Source of the DNA: Rhizobium sp. NZLR1
Lineage (GTDB): Bacteria > Pseudomonadota > Alphaproteobacteria > Rhizobiales > Rhizobiaceae
Reading direction: 5' to 3'
Assembly: GCF_017357385.1 (NCBI RefSeq)
Contig: NZ_CP071634.1
Location: 248,001 to 312,000 of the forward strand
Length of the DNA: 64,000 bases
Position numbers and translations under genes: made by a program. This document shows positions 43,007 to 50,922 of this stretch, piece by piece. Numbering within the stretch: the stretch's first letter is position 1; every line of letters starts with the position of its first letter. The notes under the pieces were generated by a model. That model was not told the DNA's origin and did not search any database. It saw nothing but the letters and a program-made list of their open reading frames with translations.

Positions 43007-44601
43007 GTGCCGCAAAATCATCCGGGGGAACCTTCGGGCCCCTCGCACAGCCAGTCTTCGCTGTTCTGTGGATCGCCACCGTCGTTGGCAACACCGGAAG
43101 TTTCATGCGCGACGTCGCCAGCTCCTGGCTGATGACGGATCTGTCCGCATCGCCCGCCGCAGTCGCCATGGTTCAGGCGGCCGGAACCCTGCCGATCTTC
43201 CTGCTTGCCATCCCGGCAGGCGTTCTCACCGACATCCTCGATCGCCGCAAGTTCCTGATCGCTGTCCAGCTCCTGCTGGCATCCGTCAGTATATCCCTGG
43301 TGGTTCTGTCCCAGACAGGCATGCTTTCGGTCAGCGCGCTGATCGGCCTGACCTTCCTCGGCGGCATTGGCGCCGCGTTGATGGGGCCGACCTGGCAGGC
43401 GATCGTTCCGGAACTGGTGAAGCGCGAGGACGTGAAGAGCGCGGTGGCGCTCAACTCGCTCGGCATCAATATCGCCCGCTCCATCGGGCCTGCTGCGGGC
43501 GGCCTGCTTCTCGCAGCCTTTGGAGCCGGGATCACCTATGGCGCGGATGTCGCAAGCTACATCGTGGTGATCGCAGCTCTGGTCTGGTGGCCACGGGCGA
43601 AGGATGCAAACGACGCGCTTCAGGAGAACTTCTTCGGTGCCTTCCGCGCCGGACTTCGCTACACCCGCTCCAGCAGACCGATGCATGTCGTCCTCCTGCG
43701 GGCCGCCATCTTCTTCGCCTTCGCCAGCGCCGTCTGGGCGCTCCTCCCGCTCGTCGCCCGGCAACTGCTCGGTGGGGATGCCAGCTTCTACGGCATCCTG
43801 CTTGGTGCGGTCGGAGCTGGTGCGATCGGTGGAGCCTTGGTCATGCCGAGGCTGCGCGAACGCCTGAGCTCGGACGGTCTGCTTCTTGGCGCAGCACTGA
43901 TCACCGCAGTCGTCTTGGGTGTCCTGTCGCTTGCCCCGCCGAAGATCGTCGCCATCATCGTTCTTATGTTCCTCGGGGGCGCATGGATCACCGCCCTGAC
44001 CACGCTCAACGGCGCAGCGCAGGCTGTTCTACCCAACTGGGTGCGCGGTCGTGGTCTTGCCGTCTACCTGACCGTATTCAATGGTGCGATGACTGCCGGA
44101 AGCCTCGGCTGGGGTGCTGTCGGCGAAGCTGTTGGCATCCAGTCTACCTTGCTCATTGGAGCGGCTGGTCTTCTCGTTGCCGGTTTCATCATGCATCGCG
44201 TGAAGCTTCCTGCAGGCGATGCCGACATGGTGCCGTCCAACCACTGGCCCGAACCGCTTGTCGCCGAGCCGATCGCCCATGACCGTGGTCCGGTTCTGAT
44301 CCTGATCGAGTACAAGGTCGAGAAGCAGCACCGCAGTGCGTTCCTGCACGCAATCGATTATCTGTCCAAGGAGCGTCGCCGCGATGGAGCATATGGCTGG
44401 GGCGTTACCGAAGACTCGGCTGACCCGGAGAAGATCGTCGAGTGGTTCATGGTGGAATCCTGGGCCGAACACCTTCGCCAGCACCGGCGGGTTTCCAATG
44501 CAGACGCCGACCTTCAGGGCAAAGTTCTGACCTACCACGTCGGCCCGGAGAAGCCCGTCGTCCGTCACTTCTTGACCATCAATCGGCCTGATGCCGCATA
44601 A
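43003..44601 (+). CDS. MFS exporter (EntS-like) with C-terminal stress-antibiotic-type domain
   Basis: The product is 532 residues. Twelve membrane helices occupy roughly 20-410, with the MFS_3 pattern FAVLWIATVVGNTGSFMRDV at the start and TDILDRRKFLIAVQ in the first loop. From about 425 there is a soluble tail (RGPVLILIEYKVEKQHRSAFL to DLQGKVLTYHVG) resembling a dimeric alpha-beta barrel, present in many MFS_3 members. It probably exports small toxic compounds. It is cotranslated with DoxX and followed by a strong terminator. Confidence 0.87.
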   Translation: MSAAKSSGGTFGPLAQPVFAVLWIATVVGNTGSFMRDVASSWLMTDLSASPAAVAMVQAAGTLPIFLLAIPAGVLTDILDRRKFLIAVQLLLASVSISLVVLSQTGMLSVSALIGLTFLGGIGAALMGPTWQAIVPELVKREDVKSAVALNSLGINIARSIGPAAGGLLLAAFGAGITYGADVASYIVVIAALVWWPRAKDANDALQENFFGAFRAGLRYTRSSRPMHVVLLRAAIFFAFASAVWALLPLVARQLLGGDASFYGILLGAVGAGAIGGALVMPRLRERLSSDGLLLGAALITAVVLGVLSLAPPKIVAIIVLMFLGGAWITALTTLNGAAQAVLPNWVRGRGLAVYLTVFNGAMTAGSLGWGAVGEAVGIQSTLLIGAAGLLVAGFIMHRVKLPAGDADMVPSNHWPEPLVAEPIAHDRGPVLILIEYKVEKQHRSAFLHAIDYLSKERRRDGAYGWGVTEDSADPEKIVEWFMVESWAEHLRQHRRVSNADADLQGKVLTYHVGPEKPVVRHFLTINRPDAA

Positions 44602-44610
44602 CGAAAACGC

Positions 44611-44641
44611 AAAGGGCAGGGCGGCTTCGGCCGCCCTTTCC
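44611..44641 (+). terminator. Intrinsic terminator after the MFS gene
   Basis: GGGCGGC (44619-44625) and GCCGCCC (44630-44636) enclose a TTCG tetraloop, followed by TTTCC. AAAGGG upstream extends the pairing with the T-rich end. It is located ten bases after the MFS stop and just before the next shared promoter element. Confidence 0.85.
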
Positions 44642-44656
44642 ATTATGTCGCCTGGC

Positions 44657-44712
44657 GCAATGAATTCGAAACAATTGATGCAATTGCGAGAGCCGACGAT
44701 CAGCGGCAAAAC
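44657..44712 (+). promoter_or_regulatory. Shared LysR-type operator/promoter, YoaK/DUF1275 copy
   Basis: GCAATG at 44657 and GCAATTG at 44680 are 23 bases apart, with TTCGAAAC and AATT in between as in the 42453 copy. TTGCGA (44684-44689) would be -35 and CAAAAC (44707-44712) a weak -10 at the same spacing. It lies 56 bases before the YoaK-like start. Confidence 0.65.
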
Positions 44713-44768
44713 TCAGGTGCCGTGCGAGACACGAAATTACGGCAACAGCATCAGTCGAGGTCACGATC

Positions 44769-45446
44769 ATGAAACTTCCTTCCCTTCCCACACTCCTGAG
44801 CTTTAATGGCGGCTATGTCGACACACTCGGCTTCCTGTCGCTTTCCGGGCTGTTCACCGCCCATGTCACTGGAAACTTCGTGACGCTAGGTGCCACGTTG
44901 GCGCACGGTCTGGACGGAGCATTGTCAAAACTCCTGGCACTACCGATGTTTTGTCTGGTCGTTTTTGTATCACGTCTGGTCTGCCTGAAACTTCAAAGTC
45001 GGGATCGCTCACCCATCCGGCCAATGCTTGTCGTCAAGCTGCTGCTGTTTGTGGGAGTTGCTGCCTACGCACTCTTTCATGGCCCGTTTCGGGCTGAAGA
45101 AGGGGCCGTCACACTGGCGGTCGGCATGGCCCTGGTTTCGGCGATGGCTATTCAGAATGGGCTTCACAAGGCGCATCTGTCGAAAGCGCCGCCTTCCACG
45201 CTGATGACCGGCACGACCACGCAGATCATGCTCGATCTCGCGGACATTCTGGCCGATCCGAAAGCCGACGAAGTCGTGACAGCGAAAGCACGGGTTAAAA
45301 AGATGGCAGCAGCCGTCGCGACCTTCGCCCTCGGCTGCGGTGTCGGCGCTGTCGGTTACATGTACGCTCCCGCAGCGGCGTTCAGCCTGCCTGCGGTAAT
45401 TGCCACGGTCGCGCTCTTTGCAAGCAGCGCAGGTGCCGAGTCCTGA
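44769..45446 (+). CDS. YoaK/DUF1275-family membrane protein
   Basis: The product is 225 residues with about six membrane segments. FNGGYVDTLGFLSLSGLFTAHVTGNFV is the family signature (GGYVD..G..F.AHVTGN), and MAIQNGLHKAHLSKAPPSTLMTGTTTQ is the second conserved block. Function is unknown. Codon use in this gene looks somewhat less GC-biased than its neighbours. It carries the shared LysR element and appears to be the last member of the cluster; transposon debris follows. Confidence 0.88.
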   Translation: MKLPSLPTLLSFNGGYVDTLGFLSLSGLFTAHVTGNFVTLGATLAHGLDGALSKLLALPMFCLVVFVSRLVCLKLQSRDRSPIRPMLVVKLLLFVGVAAYALFHGPFRAEEGAVTLAVGMALVSAMAIQNGLHKAHLSKAPPSTLMTGTTTQIMLDLADILADPKADEVVTAKARVKKMAAAVATFALGCGVGAVGYMYAPAAAFSLPAVIATVALFASSAGAES

Positions 45447-45589
45447 AACCCGACAGCCCCTTCGATATTGATCCGTCGAATCGAAAAGGACACCACTATG
45501 GACATCGGCAGTGAAGCAGGCGGCGTCGCCAGCCTGATAGCCCCCATTCTGAAATATCTCGGTCGCGGAATATTGCTGGGGCTCGAAAT

Positions 45590-45930
45590 CCTAGCGTTAC
45601 CGCATAACCCCGAACGCCATCGCTGATCCGGCTGTTCGACGGCCGGCCGATCGCCTTGTGCCGCACCGACGCCGCGCCGCCAGTGCCGATACGGTTCAGC
45701 AGTCGGCAAACCTGGCGCTCGCTCAACTCAAGCACACATGCGCCGCGCTGCGAAGATTCTCGCTATGGCGACGATTGCATGGCCGCGATCGCTTCAGCGA
45801 AACCAGACCGGCTGCACCGGCATGGTCATAAGCCTGCAGCATGAGTCCAAGCAGTAAGTTGACATTGACCAGCATATCAAGAGGCGAGACTGTCGCATCT
45901 CTAACTGGCCCAACTGTCGCATTACTAAAT
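45590..45930 (-). mobile_element. ISNCY-type transposase remnant with end repeats
   Basis: On the minus strand, about 45735-45594 encodes LSERQVCRLLNRIGTGGAASV and HKAIGRPSNSRISDGVR, and about 45830-45740 encodes AYDHAGAAGLVSLKRSRPC. These resemble the N-terminal helix-turn-helix part of ISNCY-family transposases. The rest of the gene is missing. ACTGTCGCAT occurs twice in the same orientation (45889-45898 and 45913-45922), probably transposase-binding repeats near the element's end. It is an inactive remnant bordering the LysR-linked cluster. Confidence 0.6.
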
Positions 45931-46303
45931 AGAATGTACCCTCCTACATCACAATGTGGCGTAATCTGTCTTATGGAACTTAGGGGATCGCGGTTGCCGC
46001 CGGATTGGCAGCCTTCGGAATATACAACCTTGTCGCGGCGCGGTACCGCGTCATTTCCGGTCCGTCATTGGCAGACGCCAAAGCGTTCACTCCCGCTGGG
46101 GAGCTCCTGAATACCACTTTGTCAGAGGTCGGCTTGCTTCGGCCGAAGCTGCGGTTTGTGGCCACCTTTATTCGCGGCTTGCCAGGTGACGCTTTTTCTC
46201 GTCTTTTCGTTGTGGTTTATGCATGGATTAGTTGCATTTTAATGATGCCTATATGATTTCGTTAGGTCCGCTTTGGCACCCTCCCCCACCTTCGGGAGAT
46301 GCC
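45931..46303. other. Decayed stretch with a possible DUF1206 fragment
   Basis: The plus strand from about 45986 to 46055 reads GIAVAAGLAAFGIYNLVAARYR, which resembles the last membrane helix and basic end of DUF1206 proteins. It continues open to about 46256 without further recognisable domains. The rest is AT-rich and is probably old insertion debris plus the promoter of the following gene. Confidence 0.35.
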
Positions 46304-48628
46304 ATGTTCACTGTGCTTTCATGTATCGCCGACCAGCATGACTGGACGTTGCTTTTCGTTGCCCTGGCGATCTGCTGCTTCGGCAGCCTGACGGCAGTCT
46401 TCATGCTGACGCGTGCGCAGGAATGCGTGCGGCACCACCACCACTACTGGCTCATCGCCGCTGCCGTCGTTCTCGGCGCCAGCACCTGGGCAACCCATTT
46501 TATCGCGATGCTGGCCTATGCCGGTCCGGTGCCCATCGGCTACGACGGCCCTCTGATCGTTCTGTCGATTATCGCCGCCGTCGTTCTGTTTGCGGTAGCG
46601 GTTGAAATCGCTTTCATGAATGCTAGCCGGCTTGTCCAGGCGTCTGGTGGCGTCTTGGTCGGCATTGCCATTGCGGCGATGCACTTCGTGGGGCTGCTCG
46701 CGATCACGCCTTTCAGCATGGTCTCACTCGCCGTAGATAAATCGATCGTTGCGTGTATGTTGGCAATCGTGTTCGGCATGGTTGCGGTTGCCGTCCTACG
46801 GCGGAGCGCAGGCAGCCGTTCCTACATTTTCGCCAGCGCGGCGTGTATCGTCCTGGCGATCTGCAGCCTGCATACCGTGTCGATGAGCGGTGTCCAGATC
46901 ACCCCTTCCGCCGAGCCCGTCCATGCCGATTTGTCATCGGTCGATCGGATCGCCATCGCCATCGCTGTATCGATCATCTCGACATTGATCCTGCTCGGAG
47001 CCGCCGCAGCCCTGTTTCTTGACCGTCATTTGACCGATCTGCGCGGGCTGGCGAACGCCTCGTTCGAGGGGCTCGTCATTGCCCAGGAGAATGTCGTCAT
47101 CGATCTCAACGAGAAATTCGCGGCGATGGCCGGTAAGGCAGCTGCGCTTCTGAAAGGGCAACCGGTCGAGGCGGTGCTTGCGATCGAAAGACGCCTTGGC
47201 ATCGACACCTGCCAAGGCGCCGTGTTCCGAGAGGGCCAGGACAGGATTCCGGTCGAGATCCTTGCTCGAACGATCGAATATCGTGGGCGCGAGTGCCAGG
47301 TCATAGCCGTACGCGATCTGACCGAGCGCCGTGAGGCGAGCCGCAGGATCGAGCATATGGCGCGCCATGACCCATTGACCGGCCTCGCGAACCGTCGCGA
47401 GTTTGACCGGCGTTTCGAGATGGCGATTGCCGGCGCTGCAGAAACACCAAGCGGGCTGGCGCTTCTTGCCCTCGATCTGGACCGTTTCAAACTCGTCAAC
47501 GACACGTTCGGCCATGCCGAGGGGGACGCAGTTCTTCAGCGGGTTGCGCAGGTCTTGGTCCGCACCTTGCCACCGCATGTCACGATCGCTCGCATGGGCG
47601 GAGACGAATTCTGCATCATCCTCGCAAATACGTCCCGCCAACAGACGGAAGCGTTGTCGGCCGATCTGCTGAAGACTTTCGCCGGCGAGTTCGCAGATCT
47701 CGCAACCTCTTCGGGATTCGGCGCCAGCATCGGCATTGCCTTGTACCCGGAGCACGGCGTTACCGATCGGCGCCTCAGAAACAATGCCGACATGGCGCTT
47801 TACCGGGCCAAGAGCGGCGGCCGCGGCAGAGCCTGCACATTCGAGCAGGCGATGGACATTGAATTGCATGCCAAGCGGCAGCTCGAGCATGATCTGCGGC
47901 ACGCACTCGGCAAAGGTGATCTGTTCCTCGTCTACCAGAGGATCGTTGACACATCCTCGCAAGAGCCGTGCGGTTACGAGGCATTGTTGCGATGGCGTCA
48001 TGCAAGCAGAGGCATCCTTGCACCGGCAGACTTCATCACTGTCGCCGAAGAAACCGGCTGCATCATCCCCATCGGGATCTGGGTCCTGGAAGAAGCTTGC
48101 AGCGAAGCAGCCTCGTGGAAAACCCCGCTGACGATCGCGGTCAACATCTCGCCGGTTCAGTTTCTGATGCCGAACCTGGTGGAGCAGTTCTCGCAAATTC
48201 TTGCGAAAACCGGACTGCAGCCTGACCGCCTGGAGCTTGAGATCACCGAGTCGGCGCTGTTTCACGATCGGGCTGCCGTCCTTTCCACGCTCGGTCAGCT
48301 GCGCTCGATGGGGATCCGGATCGTCCTGGACGACTTCGGGACCGGTTATTCCTCGCTCAGCAACCTCCGCGATTTTCCGTTCGACAAGCTGAAAATCGAT
48401 AGACGCTTCCTTGCCGGCATCGGCGTCGATCCCACCATCAGGGCGCTGTTTGAGAATGTCATCGAGATGGCGTCGACGCTCAACCTGCCGGTAATTGCCG
48501 AAGGGGTCGAGACGCAGGAACAGCTTGCGATCCTTCATGCAAGCCATCCGGCGCAGATGCAGGGCTTCCTGTTCGGCAAGCCCGAGGCAGCACCGAGCAG
48601 CCGCGCGCCGTTGAAAGCCATCGCCTGA
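46304..48628 (+). CDS. MHYT-GGDEF-EAL membrane c-di-GMP protein
   Basis: The product is 774 residues. The N-terminal 230 residues hold seven membrane helices of the MHYT sensor type (WATHFIAMLAYAG, AAMHFVGLLAI, LHTVSMSGVQI). A short PAS-like stretch follows, then a GGDEF domain (about 360-510; RMGGDEFCIIL is intact) and an EAL domain (about 520-765; YEALLRWRH and DDFGTGYSSL are present). Both catalytic halves look active. MHYT domains are proposed to sense O2, CO or NO through copper. The start ATG at 46304 follows CGGGAGA. Confidence 0.9.
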   Translation: MFTVLSCIADQHDWTLLFVALAICCFGSLTAVFMLTRAQECVRHHHHYWLIAAAVVLGASTWATHFIAMLAYAGPVPIGYDGPLIVLSIIAAVVLFAVAVEIAFMNASRLVQASGGVLVGIAIAAMHFVGLLAITPFSMVSLAVDKSIVACMLAIVFGMVAVAVLRRSAGSRSYIFASAACIVLAICSLHTVSMSGVQITPSAEPVHADLSSVDRIAIAIAVSIISTLILLGAAAALFLDRHLTDLRGLANASFEGLVIAQENVVIDLNEKFAAMAGKAAALLKGQPVEAVLAIERRLGIDTCQGAVFREGQDRIPVEILARTIEYRGRECQVIAVRDLTERREASRRIEHMARHDPLTGLANRREFDRRFEMAIAGAAETPSGLALLALDLDRFKLVNDTFGHAEGDAVLQRVAQVLVRTLPPHVTIARMGGDEFCIILANTSRQQTEALSADLLKTFAGEFADLATSSGFGASIGIALYPEHGVTDRRLRNNADMALYRAKSGGRGRACTFEQAMDIELHAKRQLEHDLRHALGKGDLFLVYQRIVDTSSQEPCGYEALLRWRHASRGILAPADFITVAEETGCIIPIGIWVLEEACSEAASWKTPLTIAVNISPVQFLMPNLVEQFSQILAKTGLQPDRLELEITESALFHDRAAVLSTLGQLRSMGIRIVLDDFGTGYSSLSNLRDFPFDKLKIDRRFLAGIGVDPTIRALFENVIEMASTLNLPVIAEGVETQEQLAILHASHPAQMQGFLFGKPEAAPSSRAPLKAIA

Positions 48629-48669
48629 TCCGCCTGGGCAGAATTATGGGCTTTCCAGCAAGCTCCGGA

Positions 48670-49392
48670 CTACTTTCCGTCTAGCCACTCCTGCAGCTCT
48701 GCCTCGGCCCGCTCCAGAGCGCTGTAGTTCAGCAGCTTGCGCAGGAAAGCCACCGTAATGGCGCGGGCGCGGAGATTGAAGCGGCCGTCCTCGTGGTCGT
48801 CGCCGGCGCTCTGGTAGACGTCGAGCTTGTCGTAGAGCTGCTGCAGGCGGTTCTGCACGCTACGCAGCGACAGGCTGCGGCGTTTGGCAATGGCCCGGTC
48901 GGTGAGACCGAGCGCGATATCGACGAGGATCTCGTATTCGGAATCGGTAAAGCCGTTCGCCTGGCCGAGGCTCTTTTGCTGCAGGCCGCGCACCTCGCGG
49001 TCGATGACGCACTGGCTCTCGATGAAGATCGAGCGCAGCGCCAGCTTCAGCCGCTCGTCGGAGGCGGATTTCAGCACATAGCCGTAGGCTGCGCCATCCG
49101 GCACGATGCGCGAGACGCCGCGCACATAGGCCTCGTCCGAATAATTCGACCAGAACAGGATGCGGGTCTCCGGCCGCTCCTTCCAGATGGTGCGTGCCGC
49201 CTCGATGCCGTTGCGGCTGACCATCTGCAGGTCCATGACGATATGCGCCGACTTGTGGTCGCGGGCGAGCTTCTCGCCGACGGTGCCGTTCTCAGCCTCG
49301 ATCACCGTATCGCATTCCGGCAGGGCGGCGTTGACAGCCTCATGCAGATAGGAACGGTGCAGCGGGTCGTCCTCGACGATCAGAACCTTCAT
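48670..49392 (-). CDS. NarL/LuxR-type response regulator
   Basis: The product is 240 residues. The receiver domain (1-125) has the acidic pair ED8-D9, phospho-acceptor D54 in IVMDLQM and the lysine in YVLKSAS. The C-terminal LuxR-type helix-turn-helix (GFTDSEYEILVDIALGLTDRAIAKR to SVQNRLQQLYDKL) occupies about 148-195. The stop of the upstream kinase gene overlaps its start (ATGA). It most likely controls the divergent sugar ABC operon through the tandem repeat at 50726-50761. Confidence 0.9.
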   Translation of the reverse strand: MKVLIVEDDPLHRSYLHEAVNAALPECDTVIEAENGTVGEKLARDHKSAHIVMDLQMVSRNGIEAARTIWKERPETRILFWSNYSDEAYVRGVSRIVPDGAAYGYVLKSASDERLKLALRSIFIESQCVIDREVRGLQQKSLGQANGFTDSEYEILVDIALGLTDRAIAKRRSLSLRSVQNRLQQLYDKLDVYQSAGDDHEDGRFNLRARAITVAFLRKLLNYSALERAEAELQEWLDGK

Positions 49393-50642
49393 CGTGTCTC
49401 TCCTCGGTCCGGGCCGCTCGCCGGGTCGTGCGGGGTTAGCGGTAGCACGACGCGCACCACAGTCCCGCGATTGTTGTGGCCGGGGCCGGTGGCGAAGCGC
49501 GCTGAGATCAGCCGCGCACGGGTCTTCATATTGTCGATGCCGCCGCCGATCCGTCCCCGCGCCTTGGCGAGCCCGGTCCCATCGTCGAAGATTTCGATCG
49601 ACAGCCGCTCCCCGTCGGCCTCAAGCCGCACGGTCACGGCCAGCGGGGCGGCATGGCGCACCGCATTGTTGATCGCCTCCTGGGCGATCCGGAATAGCGC
49701 GACGCTGACGGTCGGTTCCAACCGCTCCAGTGCACCATGCGTTTCGTCGACGAGGCCCCATTCGATGGCCGATCCCGTGTCGCGGGTCGATCGGTCGAGA
49801 TGATGCTCGATCGCCTGCGCGAGACCGAAGAGCTGGAGCACCGAGGGCTTTGCCTGTTCGATGATCTGCCGCAGATCCTGCATGCAATGCTGCAGGGAAC
49901 GGGAGACCGGCTCCAGCGCCTCGGGCGCCACCTCGCCGTTGCGCGACAGCCGGTCGATCCGGCGGGCAAGCCGCGTCAGGTCGGCAAGCGTCTGGTCGTG
50001 CAGGTCCATGCCGATCCGCTGGCGTTCCTGCTCCAGTGCCTCGGTCAGCTTCAGCGCCCCCTGCCGCAATCCCTCCTCGCGGGCGCGAGCCTCCGCCTCG
50101 ACGATGGCCGAGCGTTGCGCCTGCTCGGCAGCCTGCAGCGCGAAGAAATAGGGGGTCAGCAGGTCGGCGATGATGCGGGCGCGTTCGATATCCTCCATCG
50201 TGTAGACGCCCGCCGTTCGCGACGAACAGGAGAGCGCGGCGATGATCGTGCCCTGCACCTTCATCGGCACATGCAGGCGGCTCCTCAGCGACTCTTCGAC
50301 GATCGGCCGCTTGAAGGCGCCCTCGAAGTGGAAACGCGGGTCCGTCATGGCGTCGTCCGCCAGCAGAAAGTCCACCTCGCCCCAGAGCAGCGAACGGATC
50401 GGGCTGTTGACCACGGGCGCGCCGGCAAGGTTGCCCCAGGCGGTTTCGATGCCCGTCTCGTAGGCCGTATGGTAGTTGCCTCCCTCAAGAAGCACACAGA
50501 CATCGAGATGGTCGTGCGGGATGATATGAGCGACTTCGGCCGCAACCGAACGGATAGCCGAGCGGAAGTCGAGCTGGCCCGCGAGCAGCCGAGAAATACC
50601 GAGATAGTGGTCGAACATGGCTGCGGGTGCGAGATGCAGCAT
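49389..50642 (-). CDS. NarX/DesK-type sensor histidine kinase with GAF domain
   Basis: The product is 417 residues without membrane segments. A GAF-like sensor domain (about 15-175) precedes the HisKA_3 dimerisation helix with the phospho-acceptor histidine in GMDLHDQTLADLTRL. The ATPase domain has IAQEAINNAVRHA (N box), IEIFDDGTGLA (G1) and RIGGGIDNMKTRA (G2). The start is the ATG ending at 50642, with GGGGAGGAA in front. As a soluble kinase it probably reads a cytoplasmic metabolite, likely from the sugar imported by the divergent operon. Confidence 0.9.
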   Translation of the reverse strand: MLHLAPAAMFDHYLGISRLLAGQLDFRSAIRSVAAEVAHIIPHDHLDVCVLLEGGNYHTAYETGIETAWGNLAGAPVVNSPIRSLLWGEVDFLLADDAMTDPRFHFEGAFKRPIVEESLRSRLHVPMKVQGTIIAALSCSSRTAGVYTMEDIERARIIADLLTPYFFALQAAEQAQRSAIVEAEARAREEGLRQGALKLTEALEQERQRIGMDLHDQTLADLTRLARRIDRLSRNGEVAPEALEPVSRSLQHCMQDLRQIIEQAKPSVLQLFGLAQAIEHHLDRSTRDTGSAIEWGLVDETHGALERLEPTVSVALFRIAQEAINNAVRHAAPLAVTVRLEADGERLSIEIFDDGTGLAKARGRIGGGIDNMKTRARLISARFATGPGHNNRGTVVRVVLPLTPHDPASGPDRGETR

Positions 50643-50725
50643 GGTAGTTCCTCCCCGAGACGGCAGCAGGCTCCTCAACCCGCGGCGATCCCCTTGCAGT
50701 AAGCGCCCACGGAAGCGCCGCCGTC

Positions 50726-50761
50726 TTGCGTAAACCCGCAGCTAATTGCGCAAAACCCGCA
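50726..50761. promoter_or_regulatory. Tandem repeat between kinase and sugar-importer operons
   Basis: TTGCGTAAACCCGCA (50726-50740) and TTGCGCAAAACCCGCA (50746-50761) are two nearly identical copies 20 bases apart, about two helical turns. They lie in the divergent region between the kinase gene and the sugar-binding-protein gene. This is the expected arrangement for binding of two dimers of the NarL-type response regulator. Confidence 0.6.
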
Positions 50762-50922
50762 AACGACTTGCTGCCTTGCCCCTGTACAGGCCGGTCGATC
50801 TCCCGCATCCTGCCCTTACTGAGAGGAGGAAGCTCAGTGCAAGAACAATTTTCACTCGAGCCCGATTGGGTTGGCAGGAGTGAAGCGATCCGCCGACCAG
50901 CGCGATCATCAGGGAGGAAGAC

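Noticed and set aside
46934..48547. A 537-codon minus-strand open frame opposite the GGDEF-EAL gene
   Set aside because: It is the mirror of a gene with intact GGDEF and EAL motifs; no domain or ribosome binding site supports it.
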